In this document: piece after piece, positions 25,140 to 32,982 of the stretch
How the letters are laid out: each line of letters begins with the position of its first letter
Numbering within the stretch: position 1 is the stretch's first letter
Origin: Desulfovibrio sp. UCD-KL4C
GTDB taxonomy: Bacteria; Desulfobacterota; Desulfovibrionia; Desulfovibrionales; Desulfovibrionaceae
DNA length: 64,000 nt
Assembly: GCF_006210265.1 (NCBI RefSeq)
Contig: NZ_VCNC01000003.1
Coordinates: 372,001 to 436,000, forward strand
Reading direction: 5' to 3'
The notes under the pieces: model-generated
The model's database searches: none
The model's input: the letters and a program-made list of their open reading frames with translations, nothing else
Told to the model about the DNA's origin: nothing
Translations under genes and position numbers: made by a program

Positions 25140-27653
25140 CTAGAACCGTTGATCGGTTTTTATTAAGGAGTAGTCCAGTAATGTTGTTTCTGGGCAAATC
25201 GCAGCAATAATTTTTGTCGGGCTGATGTAAAGGTCGGTCCAGTTAAAAGTCATTTTTATTGTATTATTACCTAGATCTTCGTAACTGCTTAGACATGATC
25301 TGGCATTTTTTTCTTTAAATCCCTTTTTCGACTTATGCTGAATGATATATTCTTCAGATTCAAGGTATTCACGCCACTTTGCAACTCGTTGGGATGTTTT
25401 TTCGTCATCACCTCTGAAAGATAGAAGGAAATCTTCAATTTGCGGTTGCTTCTGCTTGTGAGAAAGAGAAAGCGTGTCAGCTTTAATAATGACAATGCCG
25501 ATAGGCATTTGTTTGTTTAATTCTTCTACCAGAACACTTTCTTGAATTTCGGTACGGAACATTACGTTCATCCATTCAGCCTGACTTTCCACGGCAACAG
25601 GAAGTGCGCGGCCGAAGGAAATTCGTGGCATCGGATGGAATCCTTGGGAGAAGGTCAACGGCAACTTGGCTCTGCGTATTGCCCGTTCGAAAACTGGCTG
25701 CAGATCAAGCTGGCTTAAGTAAGCTGTTGTTCCAGTTTTGGTATACCAAATTCTGAAATGACTGCCTTTAAGGCCGAGGTCCGGCTTTTCCTTTTGAACA
25801 AACGGTGGGACATCTTCACTTGCCTGATCTCTTTGAGTAAAGACCATTTTAGGGCGTATATCTTTTTGGACTGCTTGTTTTGATAAAAGAGATTTGCGTC
25901 CGTCAAATTCACATACCCCACAATTACGACATTCTTCGTAGCGACAATCTCCGGTAACTTTTTCTTTAAAGCCGCGATCTCTTTCAGTCAGTAGGAATTT
26001 TTTGCTTACACCGCTGGAAATATGATCCCAAGGGAGTCTGCTTTCAACTGGACGTTCTGCAAGAAATTCTTCTGGAGTGAGTCCTTCTTCTTTCATCGCT
26101 TCAAGGTACGGATCTAAATTCAAATGATCCTTCCAGCTTGAAAAAAGAGCACCGCGTTCGTACGCCTTTTGAATAACAGGACCGAGACGACGGTCACCGC
26201 GTGAAAAAATACCTTCAAGGAAGCTCATGCGTGGAATATGGAATTTGAGCTTAATTCGTTTGTATTTGCTGAACTTATCGCGCAGATAGTCGAGTCTTTC
26301 ATTAATTTCATCCAGTGAAATTTGACGTTCCCACTGGAAGGGAGTGTGCGGTTTAGGTACAAACGGAGAAATTGCAGCTGTTATCTGCATGAGTTTAACA
26401 TGCGGACCTGCAATATCACGGACTTTGAGGCAAAGGTCTAAGATTGCATCAAGGTCTTCAAATGTTTCTGTGGGCAAACCGATCATAAAATAAAGTTTGA
26501 TGCTCTGCCATCCGTTCTCGAAGAGCATCAACGAGTGGTCCAGTAAACCTTGTTCGGTAATACCTTTGTTGATGACATCACGTAAACGCTGGCTTCCTGC
26601 TTCCGGTGCAAGAGTTGCCCCTGTGCGCCTGATGGTTGCAATGCGTTCCATAATAGGCTGAGAAAGTGAACCTACACGCAGGGATGGAAGTGAAATTGAA
26701 ATTTGTTCGGCAGCGCAGTGGTCGAAACTTTTTGCAAATAAAGCATCAAGAGCAGAGTAGTCTCCGGTGCTGAGTGAAAGCAGAGAAGTTTCTTCATAAC
26801 CAGTTTCATTAAGTCCCTGCATCAGGGTATTGTTTAAAACTTCAGGTGTACGCTCTCTTACTGGACGATAAATAATTCCTGCCTGACAGAATCTGCAACC
26901 TCGCGTACAGCCTCTGGCAATTTCAAGAGTCAGTCTGTCATGAATGGCGTTGCCGTATGGAAGAACCTGATCTTTTGGGAAATCAATAGGATTAAGATCA
27001 TCTACAATAGCTTTTTCAACTAGAAAATCACCGGGATTTTCAGGGTCGAAAAATGAAGGGACGTAAATCCCGGGAAGTTTTGACAATGCTGTCAGCTTGT
27101 CAGCTCTGGAGAGACCTTTTTCTTTACAGTCCGCGATGGTTTCAATAACGGAGATAATTGATTCTTCACCATCTCCGATCATCATTATATCTAGAAAATC
27201 TGCCATCGGCTCAGCGTTAAAACAGGCTCCGCCTCCGCCCATAATGATCGGGCAGTCTTCAGCTCTATCAGTTGATTTAAGTGGTATTCCGGCAAGGTCC
27301 AGCATGTACAGCACATTTGTATAGCATAACTCATGTGTGAGGCTTACACCTACTGCGTCAATATCTTTGAGAGGCGTATCGCTTTCCATGGTGCATAGCA
27401 ATTCGCCATGTTTGCGCATTATTTCGGCAGTTTCTTCACATGGCACGTAAGCACGTTCAGCATAGAAATCAGGATTTTTGTTTACAATTTCATATAGAAT
27501 TTTCTGTCCGAGGTATGACATGCCGATTTCATACAGATCTGGAAATCCCAAAGCTATATGAGCCTTAACAGAGGCCGGGTCTTTGTGGACAGTGCCCCAT
27601 TCAGAACCAAGGTAACGGGTAGGGCGTGTAAGGAGGGGGAGTAGCTTTTTCAA
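25140..27653 (-). CDS. B12-binding-type radical SAM protein fused to a DUF2344 domain (TIGR03960/TIGR03936)
   Basis: 837 residues from a TTG start with AGG about ten bases upstream; no ATG is available nearby and the start aligns with the family (TRPTRYLGSEW...FPDLYEIGMSYLG). The N-terminal part has a cobalamin-binding-like Rossmann region. The radical SAM cluster motif is CTRGCRFCQAG, followed by RPVRERTPE. A cysteine-rich patch (CRYEECRNCGVCEF) precedes the C-terminal DUF2344 'radical SAM-linked' domain (SHFRIWYTKTGTTAYLSQLDL). Family members are widespread but uncharacterised, and an RNA-modification role has been suggested for relatives. It stands alone, ending at a bidirectional terminator. 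Confidence 0.9.
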   Translation of the reverse strand: MKKLLPLLTRPTRYLGSEWGTVHKDPASVKAHIALGFPDLYEIGMSYLGQKILYEIVNKNPDFYAERAYVPCEETAEIMRKHGELLCTMESDTPLKDIDAVGVSLTHELCYTNVLYMLDLAGIPLKSTDRAEDCPIIMGGGGACFNAEPMADFLDIMMIGDGEESIISVIETIADCKEKGLSRADKLTALSKLPGIYVPSFFDPENPGDFLVEKAIVDDLNPIDFPKDQVLPYGNAIHDRLTLEIARGCTRGCRFCQAGIIYRPVRERTPEVLNNTLMQGLNETGYEETSLLSLSTGDYSALDALFAKSFDHCAAEQISISLPSLRVGSLSQPIMERIATIRRTGATLAPEAGSQRLRDVINKGITEQGLLDHSLMLFENGWQSIKLYFMIGLPTETFEDLDAILDLCLKVRDIAGPHVKLMQITAAISPFVPKPHTPFQWERQISLDEINERLDYLRDKFSKYKRIKLKFHIPRMSFLEGIFSRGDRRLGPVIQKAYERGALFSSWKDHLNLDPYLEAMKEEGLTPEEFLAERPVESRLPWDHISSGVSKKFLLTERDRGFKEKVTGDCRYEECRNCGVCEFDGRKSLLSKQAVQKDIRPKMVFTQRDQASEDVPPFVQKEKPDLGLKGSHFRIWYTKTGTTAYLSQLDLQPVFERAIRRAKLPLTFSQGFHPMPRISFGRALPVAVESQAEWMNVMFRTEIQESVLVEELNKQMPIGIVIIKADTLSLSHKQKQPQIEDFLLSFRGDDEKTSQRVAKWREYLESEEYIIQHKSKKGFKEKNARSCLSSYEDLGNNTIKMTFNWTDLYISPTKIIAAICPETTLLDYSLIKTDQRF

Positions 27654-27746
27654 ATGTATTGCCTGTAAAAAAAGATTTATACGTGACGTTGCGTAAAAGA
27701 CCGCGTTAAAATTACCAAAGTCTTAATGGCACGGAAAATTTTAAGC

Positions 27747-27770
27747 GGGGAGTTTAATATTAAACTCCCC
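27747..27770 (-). terminator. perfect palindromic hairpin downstream of the small unknown gene
   Basis: GGGGAGTTTAAT / ATTAAACTCCCC, a perfect 12-bp inverted repeat just after the stop at 27781. The minus-strand T-run is weak (CTTAAAATTTT), so termination may be partial. Confidence 0.55.
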
Positions 27771-27780
27771 GTCAGAATTA

Positions 27781-28107
27781 TTATTTTATCAGTCCGGAAA
27801 TATCGGAAAGATTTCCGCCTAATCCACCTGAAGAAAGGGTTAGCTTGCTTACGGCTTCAAGATATTTATTAGAAACATCTTCAGGGCAGTTTTTATATTC
27901 AAACATAATATGTTTGCCGTCAATTTCGCCTTCTATATCGTTGTCAAATGGGTAACCGAAAGGCAAAATCATCATTTGCACACCGCCCTGCTGTGCAGGG
28001 ACCGTTTGCAGTATTGCAGGATCATTGATGATATTTTTTTCAGCATCCCATTTTCCGATAACCATTTCGCCATTAATCAGTTTAAAAAGCTTTACATCGT
28101 AAGCCAC
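27781..28107 (-). CDS. small conserved-type hypothetical protein, LSm-like N-terminus
   Basis: 108 residues. The start VKLFKLINGEMVIGKW followed by INDPAILQTVP looks like the short strand-turn-strand of Sm/LSm-type small beta barrels. Similar 'K-L-x-x-GE-x-I-G ... NPA' proteins are, as I recall, common in phages and marine bacteria, with no known role. The C-terminus is a Gly/Leu/Ser-rich tail. A good AAGGAGA ribosome site precedes the start. The 5' leader contains a terminator-like hairpin (28140-28172). Confidence 0.65.
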   Translation of the reverse strand: MAYDVKLFKLINGEMVIGKWDAEKNIINDPAILQTVPAQQGGVQMMILPFGYPFDNDIEGEIDGKHIMFEYKNCPEDVSNKYLEAVSKLTLSSGGLGGNLSDISGLIK

Positions 28108-28139
28108 AGAAACTCTCCTTAGGATTGATTGTCATTATA

Positions 28140-28172
28140 AAAAAAGGCCGGAAGTAAAAAGTTGTTCCGGCT
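28140..28172 (-). terminator. terminator-like hairpin in the leader of the LSm-like gene
   Basis: Stem GCCGGAA / TTCCGGC (28147-28153 / 28165-28171), with a T-run on the minus strand. It ends only about 33 bases before the gene start, so it could act as an attenuator. Alternatively it is a second terminator for satP. Confidence 0.5.
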
Positions 28173-28288
28173 TCTAATGTTGCGTATTGCTGTAATCTAT
28201 AAGAGCTAGTGACTGACCACAGCCATGTCAAGCTAAGGCTGGATGAAAAATGTTAGTGGGAAGTTGATTTCTTCAAGAAAATATAAAT

Positions 28289-28322
28289 AAAAAAGACCTC
28301 CATGTTTTTTCATTAAGGTCTT
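28289..28322 (-). terminator. intrinsic terminator after the acetate transporter gene
   Basis: AAGACCT (28293-28299) pairs with AGGTCTT (28316-28322). A T-run follows on the minus strand, about 20 bases after the satP stop. Confidence 0.65.
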
Positions 28323-28341
28323 ATATATTAGCTGAAAAAAA

Positions 28342-28896
28342 TTAACCTATCGGCAGCACAGTACGATCATAAACTTCATTTATAACCTCTGCCATAGCAA
28401 GATAGAAGGCTGATGCTCCGCAGATAATACCTTCATACCCGGCAAGAGTTCCAATTGCTTCATTACCGGTAAAGTCGCGGGCGGCAAGCATAAAGAACAA
28501 AATAGTAAGTGACAGGAAGATAAACTGTAAAACTTTGTTGCTCTTAAATGTTCCTAGGAACATGAAAAATGTAAAAATTCCCCAAACGACAAGATACCAT
28601 GCCATAAATCCATGCGGAGTAGGTTCAGCCCAACCTATTTTGGGTAAAACAATAAGAGCTACAAGGCTGAGCCAGAAAAATCCATAAGATACAAATGCTG
28701 TCATGCCGAATGTATTTCCTTTTTTAAATTCCAGTATTCCGGCAATGACCTGAGCTATGCCTCCATAACATATCCCCATAGCAAGAATCATCGCACTGAT
28801 AGGATAAAACCCTGCATTGTGGATGTTAAGCAAAATGGTTGTCATGCCGAAGCCCATAAGACCCAAAGGTGCCGGATTTGCTAATTTCTTTTCCAT
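28342..28896 (-). CDS. satP: acetate/succinate transporter of the GPR1/FUN34/YaaH (SatP) family
   Basis: 184 residues, six membrane spans, close to E. coli SatP in length. The family signature NPAPLGLMGFGMTT is at the N-terminus, and MAIL-type spans with AGILEFKKGNTFGMTAF follow. It moves acetate (or succinate) with protons. Sulfate reducers of this type make acetate as an end product. An acetyl-CoA synthetase gene 4 kb upstream on the same strand could use imported acetate. A GGAGA site precedes the ATG. Confidence 0.92.
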   Translation of the reverse strand: MEKKLANPAPLGLMGFGMTTILLNIHNAGFYPISAMILAMGICYGGIAQVIAGILEFKKGNTFGMTAFVSYGFFWLSLVALIVLPKIGWAEPTPHGFMAWYLVVWGIFTFFMFLGTFKSNKVLQFIFLSLTILFFMLAARDFTGNEAIGTLAGYEGIICGASAFYLAMAEVINEVYDRTVLPIG

Positions 28897-29225
28897 TTCA
28901 ATTCTCCTCTTTTGTTTTTTGCATTTTTCTTGTTCAAGTGTTGTTGTGGATCACTCCTTTTTATAGAGAAGTGTACAATCACTAAAAACTCCTATGCATC
29001 TCTTTTTCGGTGAGCGGACCGGATAACCTGAAGGCTGGTGTGAGCATATTTTGTATACCATCCATCGTAATATTAAAGCCGTTTATGGGGCGATGAGTAG
29101 ATATCTTATAATGAAAGAAGAAGTTGGGATAGGAATTTTTATAATAAATAGGTTGAAACTGTTTTGCTTAATATAAAAAAAGGCGGCCCTGAATTCATCA
29201 GGGCCGCCTTTTAAGTGCTTACTTG
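28897..29225. other. 329-base intergenic region
   Basis: Upstream region of satP and 3' end of the nitroreductase gene. Apart from the terminator at 29178-29212 I see no further gene. I found no convincing -10/-35 or -24/-12 promoter for satP by eye. Confidence 0.5.
29178..29212 (-). terminator. intrinsic terminator after the pirin-nitroreductase operon
   Basis: Perfect 15-bp stem (29178-29192 / 29198-29212) with a five-base loop and a T-run on the minus strand. Confidence 0.92.
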
Positions 29226-29852
29226 TTATTTTATGACCATTTCCTCGTAGGATTGTCGCCATCCTTTGGGGTTGATTTCAACTCCAGGCTTTAAATATCC
29301 AACGGCAATGAGCATAGGAATCCAATAATTATCAGATATATTGAGTTCTTTTTTTACGCCGTCATGATCGAAACCGTCCATGGGGTGAGTTTCAAGTCCA
29401 TGTGCAGATGCTGCATACATGAGAGACATGCAGAATAAACCTGCATTTTTATTGGCAAAAGCTTGTGAAGATTCACTGCTTTTACCGTATAAACCCTGTG
29501 TTGCACCTAAAAACCATTCTCTTTGTTCCGGTTGCATTTTTCCGGAAGTAACATGGTTTTTAAAAACAGATTCCAGTGTGCTGTTTCCTTCTTTCCATCC
29601 GTCACGGTCAGCTAAAACTACGAGTATAACCGGAGCTTCAGTTACTTTCGGCTGGTCAAAAGCAAGAGGTTGAAGTTTTGATTTTTTGTCATGATCTCTC
29701 AGTATCATGAGTTTCCAAGGCTGGAGGTTATAACTTGAAGGAGCTTTGGCTGCATCCTCGATAACCGTTTTTAAGAGAGACTCTTCTACATCACGGTCAG
29801 GATCAAAAAAATTAATTGCTCTTCTTTTGATGAGAATATCCTTGAAATCCAT
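29226..29852 (-). CDS. nitroreductase family FMN-dependent oxidoreductase
   Basis: 208 residues. The N-terminal KRRAINFFDPDRDV and DAAKAPSSYNLQPWKLMIL are the FMN-phosphate binding signatures of the nitroreductase fold. The C-terminal IPMLIAVGYLKPG completes the site. It is likely a flavoprotein that reduces nitro compounds or quinones with NAD(P)H. It lies 16 bases behind the pirin gene in an operon; such pairs are commonly part of quinone/electrophile stress responses. Confidence 0.9.
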   Translation of the reverse strand: MDFKDILIKRRAINFFDPDRDVEESLLKTVIEDAAKAPSSYNLQPWKLMILRDHDKKSKLQPLAFDQPKVTEAPVILVVLADRDGWKEGNSTLESVFKNHVTSGKMQPEQREWFLGATQGLYGKSSESSQAFANKNAGLFCMSLMYAASAHGLETHPMDGFDHDGVKKELNISDNYWIPMLIAVGYLKPGVEINPKGWRQSYEEMVIK

Positions 29853-29868
29853 TAAAGTGTCCTCCTAA

Positions 29869-30711
29869 TTAGTTGTGTTTTATAAATGTTCCGTCCTTAT
29901 ACTCTTGAAATGCCTGATCCAATTCTTCCATGGAACTCATGACGATAGGACCACGCCAAAAAATAGGTTCATTTAATGGTTTGCCGGAAATAAGTAGAAA
30001 ACGTAAATTTTCTTTATCTGCGGTTACGGCAAGCTCGTCACCTTTATCAAACAGAACAAGTGATCTATTCTTCACTTTAGAACCGTTCACTATACCTTGC
30101 CCATCAATTATATAGATGAAAGCAGTGTACTCATTGTTTGTTTGATGCACGAATTCCAATCCTGTCGGAACGGTGCAATCCAGATATTCAGGGTCAATAG
30201 CAATGTTTTGCGCCGGACCTTTTATTCCGTCCACAGTTCCTGCAATAATTTTTATTTTAGTACCGTCTTCTCGCACAATTTCAGGGATTTCATCTTTGTT
30301 GATTTCGCGGTAGCTGGGCTCAATCATTTTATGAGATGCAGGCAGATTTGCCCACAGCTGGAACCCGAGCATAGAACCGTTTTTATCACCTTTCGGCATT
30401 TCCTGATGAATAATGCCGCTTCCGGCAGTCATCCATTGCACACTGCCAGATGAAATTATTCCCTTGTTACCGAGACTGTCACTATGTTCTACATCACCAC
30501 TGTGAATATAGGTTATGGTTTCAATTCCACGGTGAGGATGCCATGTAAAACCTTTGAGATAGTCCTCTGGATTATGCGAACGAAAATCGTCCAGCATGAG
30601 GAATGGGTCAAAAAGCGATGCTTCGAAATATCCGAAAGCACGATGTAGCTTTACACCAGCCCCTTCAGTCACCGGCTCACCTTTAAATATTTGACCTATC
30701 TCACGCCTCAC
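29869..30711 (-). CDS. pirin family protein (cupin)
   Basis: 280 residues. The pirin N-terminal cupin motif is clear: FDPFLMLDDFRSH, then HPHRGIETITYI with metal-ligand histidines, GDVEHSDSLGNKG, and HQEMP. A second cupin domain follows (EYTAFIYIIDGQGIVNG). Bacterial pirins can act as quercetin 2,3-dioxygenase-like enzymes or as regulators. It is the first gene of the pirin-nitroreductase operon. Confidence 0.92.
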   Translation of the reverse strand: MRREIGQIFKGEPVTEGAGVKLHRAFGYFEASLFDPFLMLDDFRSHNPEDYLKGFTWHPHRGIETITYIHSGDVEHSDSLGNKGIISSGSVQWMTAGSGIIHQEMPKGDKNGSMLGFQLWANLPASHKMIEPSYREINKDEIPEIVREDGTKIKIIAGTVDGIKGPAQNIAIDPEYLDCTVPTGLEFVHQTNNEYTAFIYIIDGQGIVNGSKVKNRSLVLFDKGDELAVTADKENLRFLLISGKPLNEPIFWRGPIVMSSMEELDQAFQEYKDGTFIKHN

Positions 30712-30735
30712 AAAGTGCTCCTTTGTTTAAAATAT

Positions 30736-30749
30736 CTATGTCTACATAG
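30736..30749. promoter_or_regulatory. operator-like palindrome upstream of the pirin gene
   Basis: CTATGT-CT-ACATAG, a perfect 6+2+6 dyad 25 bases upstream of the pirin start. On the minus strand it overlaps a possible -10 (TACTAT), 16 bases after TTGCAA. It fits repression by a MarR/HxlR/TetR-type regulator or by the neighbouring MerR-fusion protein. Confidence 0.4.
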
Positions 30750-30817
30750 TAGCTCTTAGAGTCTATTTTGCAAGTATGAATATGAAAACTTAAGAAAAAA
30801 ATCTTTTCTGCTTTTAT

Positions 30818-32113
30818 CTATATGTTCTGCATTATATAAAATTCGTAACCGTAGTACCCCTTATGCTTTCGGTATAGTTCAATTTCTCTGCGGGTAAGTT
30901 CTATAATCATGTGTCCATCTGTTCCTTTGGTATATTGTGTCGCAAGATTGTTGATGTGTGTTTCTAATGAATCGTAGAAACTATCCCAATCACATTGCGG
31001 TATAGTAAAATTACCAAGTATTTTATATCCTTCTTTCTTTATCGCTTTGATGTTTTCTTTTGAATCGCGCATCATTGGGTAAGCTTCAGTCCAAAACGAA
31101 AGAAGCTCTTCGGGGATATCCTGTTTAAGCCAGACAGCCTCGCTAATCGCTATATACCCATTAGGCTTGAGAAAACTTTTCCAATATTTTAGAGCGACAT
31201 CAAATCCCATTATATAGGCTGCGCCTTCGGACCATATTAAGTCAAAGCTTTCCTTATGATAACATAAGTCTGCCATATCGGCTTTTTGGGTGATGATACG
31301 ATCGCTTAATCCTGCGGTTTTAGCATTACGTTGCACTTCCTGTAAGTATGGCTCATATATGTCTACAGCAATAATATTTGCATTATTTAATGCTGCCAGA
31401 TCAATTGCATTTCTGCCGTTTCCACAACCGATATCAATAATGCTGGGGTTGTCAGGTAAATTTTTACACAGCTTAAAAGCTCGCTGTGTACTTTGGTAAT
31501 CGCCGGGCCCTTTTCGGTCGACATTTTCATATATATGAAAGAATGATGTCATAAAATCTTCTGATGCTTTTTTTAATTTAAGTATTTTTTGGGGTGCAGA
31601 TGACCATGCGCGAATAATTCCAATTTCTTCTTCAGGAATATTTAAAAAGCGAAGAAAACGAGCATGTTTATCTGGGCTTATGCGCTCAAAATCAACATGC
31701 CAACGTCGCATTTCTTTTGTGCTGATGCCTGCTTCTTGAAATATTGTTTTCCACGTGTCTTTATTCATAGCGCAGGTATCTGGAAGATCTGACTTGTTGA
31801 GAAGGTCCACAACTATTTGTTGCTGGTTTTGAAGTGTAATCATCTCTTCGCTGAGCTCGTCCAATCTTTGTTCCAAGACTGTAGCCAGTTCAGATTTATT
31901 TTTTGAATTAAGGAGTTGGGCTATGTTTTTAAGGCTTAGTCCAGCTTCCCGGTATGCACATATTTTATCTAATTTTTCAGCATCTTCGTCGGAGTATTGT
32001 CGATATTTGTTTTTTGCATGTTGTATCGGTCTTAACAGACCAATATAATCATAATATAGAAGAGTGCTTCTTGATAATCCATACCTTTTGGCCATTTTGC
32101 CTACCGTATACAT
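30818..32113 (-). CDS. MerR-type regulator fused to a SAM-dependent methyltransferase
   Basis: 431 residues. Residues 1-70 are a MerR winged helix (YTVGKMAKRYGLSRSTLLYYDYIGLL...). A coiled-coil (about 75-105) normally joins the MerR dimer. Residues 110-215 are a helical linker that I do not recognise. Residues 220-345 are a class I methyltransferase with motif I DIGCGNGR (227-234), IIAVDIYEP and FDLIWSEGAAYIMGF. The protein probably senses a small molecule that it also methylates, or uses SAM as ligand. It is upstream of the pirin-nitroreductase operon on the same strand, about 100 bases away. Confidence 0.9.
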   Translation of the reverse strand: MYTVGKMAKRYGLSRSTLLYYDYIGLLRPIQHAKNKYRQYSDEDAEKLDKICAYREAGLSLKNIAQLLNSKNKSELATVLEQRLDELSEEMITLQNQQQIVVDLLNKSDLPDTCAMNKDTWKTIFQEAGISTKEMRRWHVDFERISPDKHARFLRFLNIPEEEIGIIRAWSSAPQKILKLKKASEDFMTSFFHIYENVDRKGPGDYQSTQRAFKLCKNLPDNPSIIDIGCGNGRNAIDLAALNNANIIAVDIYEPYLQEVQRNAKTAGLSDRIITQKADMADLCYHKESFDLIWSEGAAYIMGFDVALKYWKSFLKPNGYIAISEAVWLKQDIPEELLSFWTEAYPMMRDSKENIKAIKKEGYKILGNFTIPQCDWDSFYDSLETHINNLATQYTKGTDGHMIIELTRREIELYRKHKGYYGYEFYIMQNI

Positions 32114-32126
32114 AGCGCCTCATAAT

Positions 32127-32150
32127 CCCCGCAGAATCTCAGCTGCGGGG
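32127..32150. other. GC-rich hairpin just upstream of the MerR-methyltransferase start
   Basis: CCCCGCAG / CTGCGGGG, a perfect 8-bp stem with an eight-base loop ending about 13 bases before the ATG. The T-run lies on the plus strand side only, so for the minus-strand genes it may affect translation or mRNA stability. Confidence 0.45.
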
Positions 32151-32194
32151 ATATTTTTCAATGGGTTGTATGGTTTGATGTCTGTGTAATTCTT

Positions 32195-32731
32195 TTATTC
32201 ACGCCAATGTTCAGGTCGATTCAGTTCGTCAGCGCAAACAACTGTACCTTGTGTTGAAGTTAGGTCAGTTCCGTTCAAAGCTTGAACCATCCATGCGTCC
32301 CAATGTATTTCGGGGATTGGATAAGGCGCTTTTAGCCCATAACTATGGGCAGGAATGAATCCATATTTGGGGTAGTATGTTGGATGGCCAAGCACAAAAA
32401 CGAAGTCAAAGTCTAATTCTGTAAGATGTTTCAATCCTGCTTTAATCAGCATACCACCAATGCCTTTACTTTGGTATTCAGGGATAACGGCTAGAGGAGC
32501 TAATAGCGAAACCTTTTTATTACTATTTATTATCTTACCTGCTGTGAACAATATGTGTCCTACAGGTTTTTTTTCTTGGTACGCAATCAGTGATATTTTC
32601 GGATTAGCACTGGGGTCTCCTAGTAATGATTCAACTAGTTTGGCTTCTTTCTCATATCCGAATGCTTCAGCCTGTACTTTAAAAATGTCGCTCAAATCTG
32701 CTTCTGTCGTTTGTTTAATGTTCAGTGTCAT
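32195..32731 (-). CDS. GNAT family N-acetyltransferase
   Basis: 178 residues. Acetyl-CoA-binding motif A is present as LAPLAVIPEYQSKGIGGMLIKAGL. The downstream VFVLGHPTYYPKYGFIPA segment is typical of the YhbS-like subgroup. It acetylates an unknown amine, perhaps on a protein or small molecule. It is followed on the same strand by the MerR-methyltransferase gene, 81 bases away. Confidence 0.9.
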   Translation of the reverse strand: MTLNIKQTTEADLSDIFKVQAEAFGYEKEAKLVESLLGDPSANPKISLIAYQEKKPVGHILFTAGKIINSNKKVSLLAPLAVIPEYQSKGIGGMLIKAGLKHLTELDFDFVFVLGHPTYYPKYGFIPAHSYGLKAPYPIPEIHWDAWMVQALNGTDLTSTQGTVVCADELNRPEHWRE

Positions 32732-32897
32732 TTTTTTCCTTCTTATATTTTGTTACCTGAATGTATAATTACATTTATTATGTGCGATTGATTTAATTTA
32801 AGCACATCAGGATTAAGAAGATTATAAACTATTAAGCTGTAGACAGGTCAATCAACTATATGCAGATAGGTTAAGGTTAATCAATAGACATAAGAAA

Positions 32898-32958
32898 GCC
32901 GGGGTTCAGAATACTTTTGTGCTACCTTTCAATAAGCAAAAGTGTCTGAACTCCCGGC
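32898..32958 (-). terminator. long hairpin downstream of acs
   Basis: Two 22-base arms (32898-32919 / 32937-32958) pair with small bulges, starting about 25 bases after the acs stop on the minus strand. The T-run is short (TTTCTT). Probable terminator or 3' stabiliser. Confidence 0.65.
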
Positions 32959-32982
32959 CTGATCCGGAATATTTAAGTTTTA

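Noticed and set aside
27721-27746. TGGCAC at 27727 as a sigma-54 promoter
   Set aside because: No GC at the -12 spacing and it lies in a 3' region between minus-strand genes.
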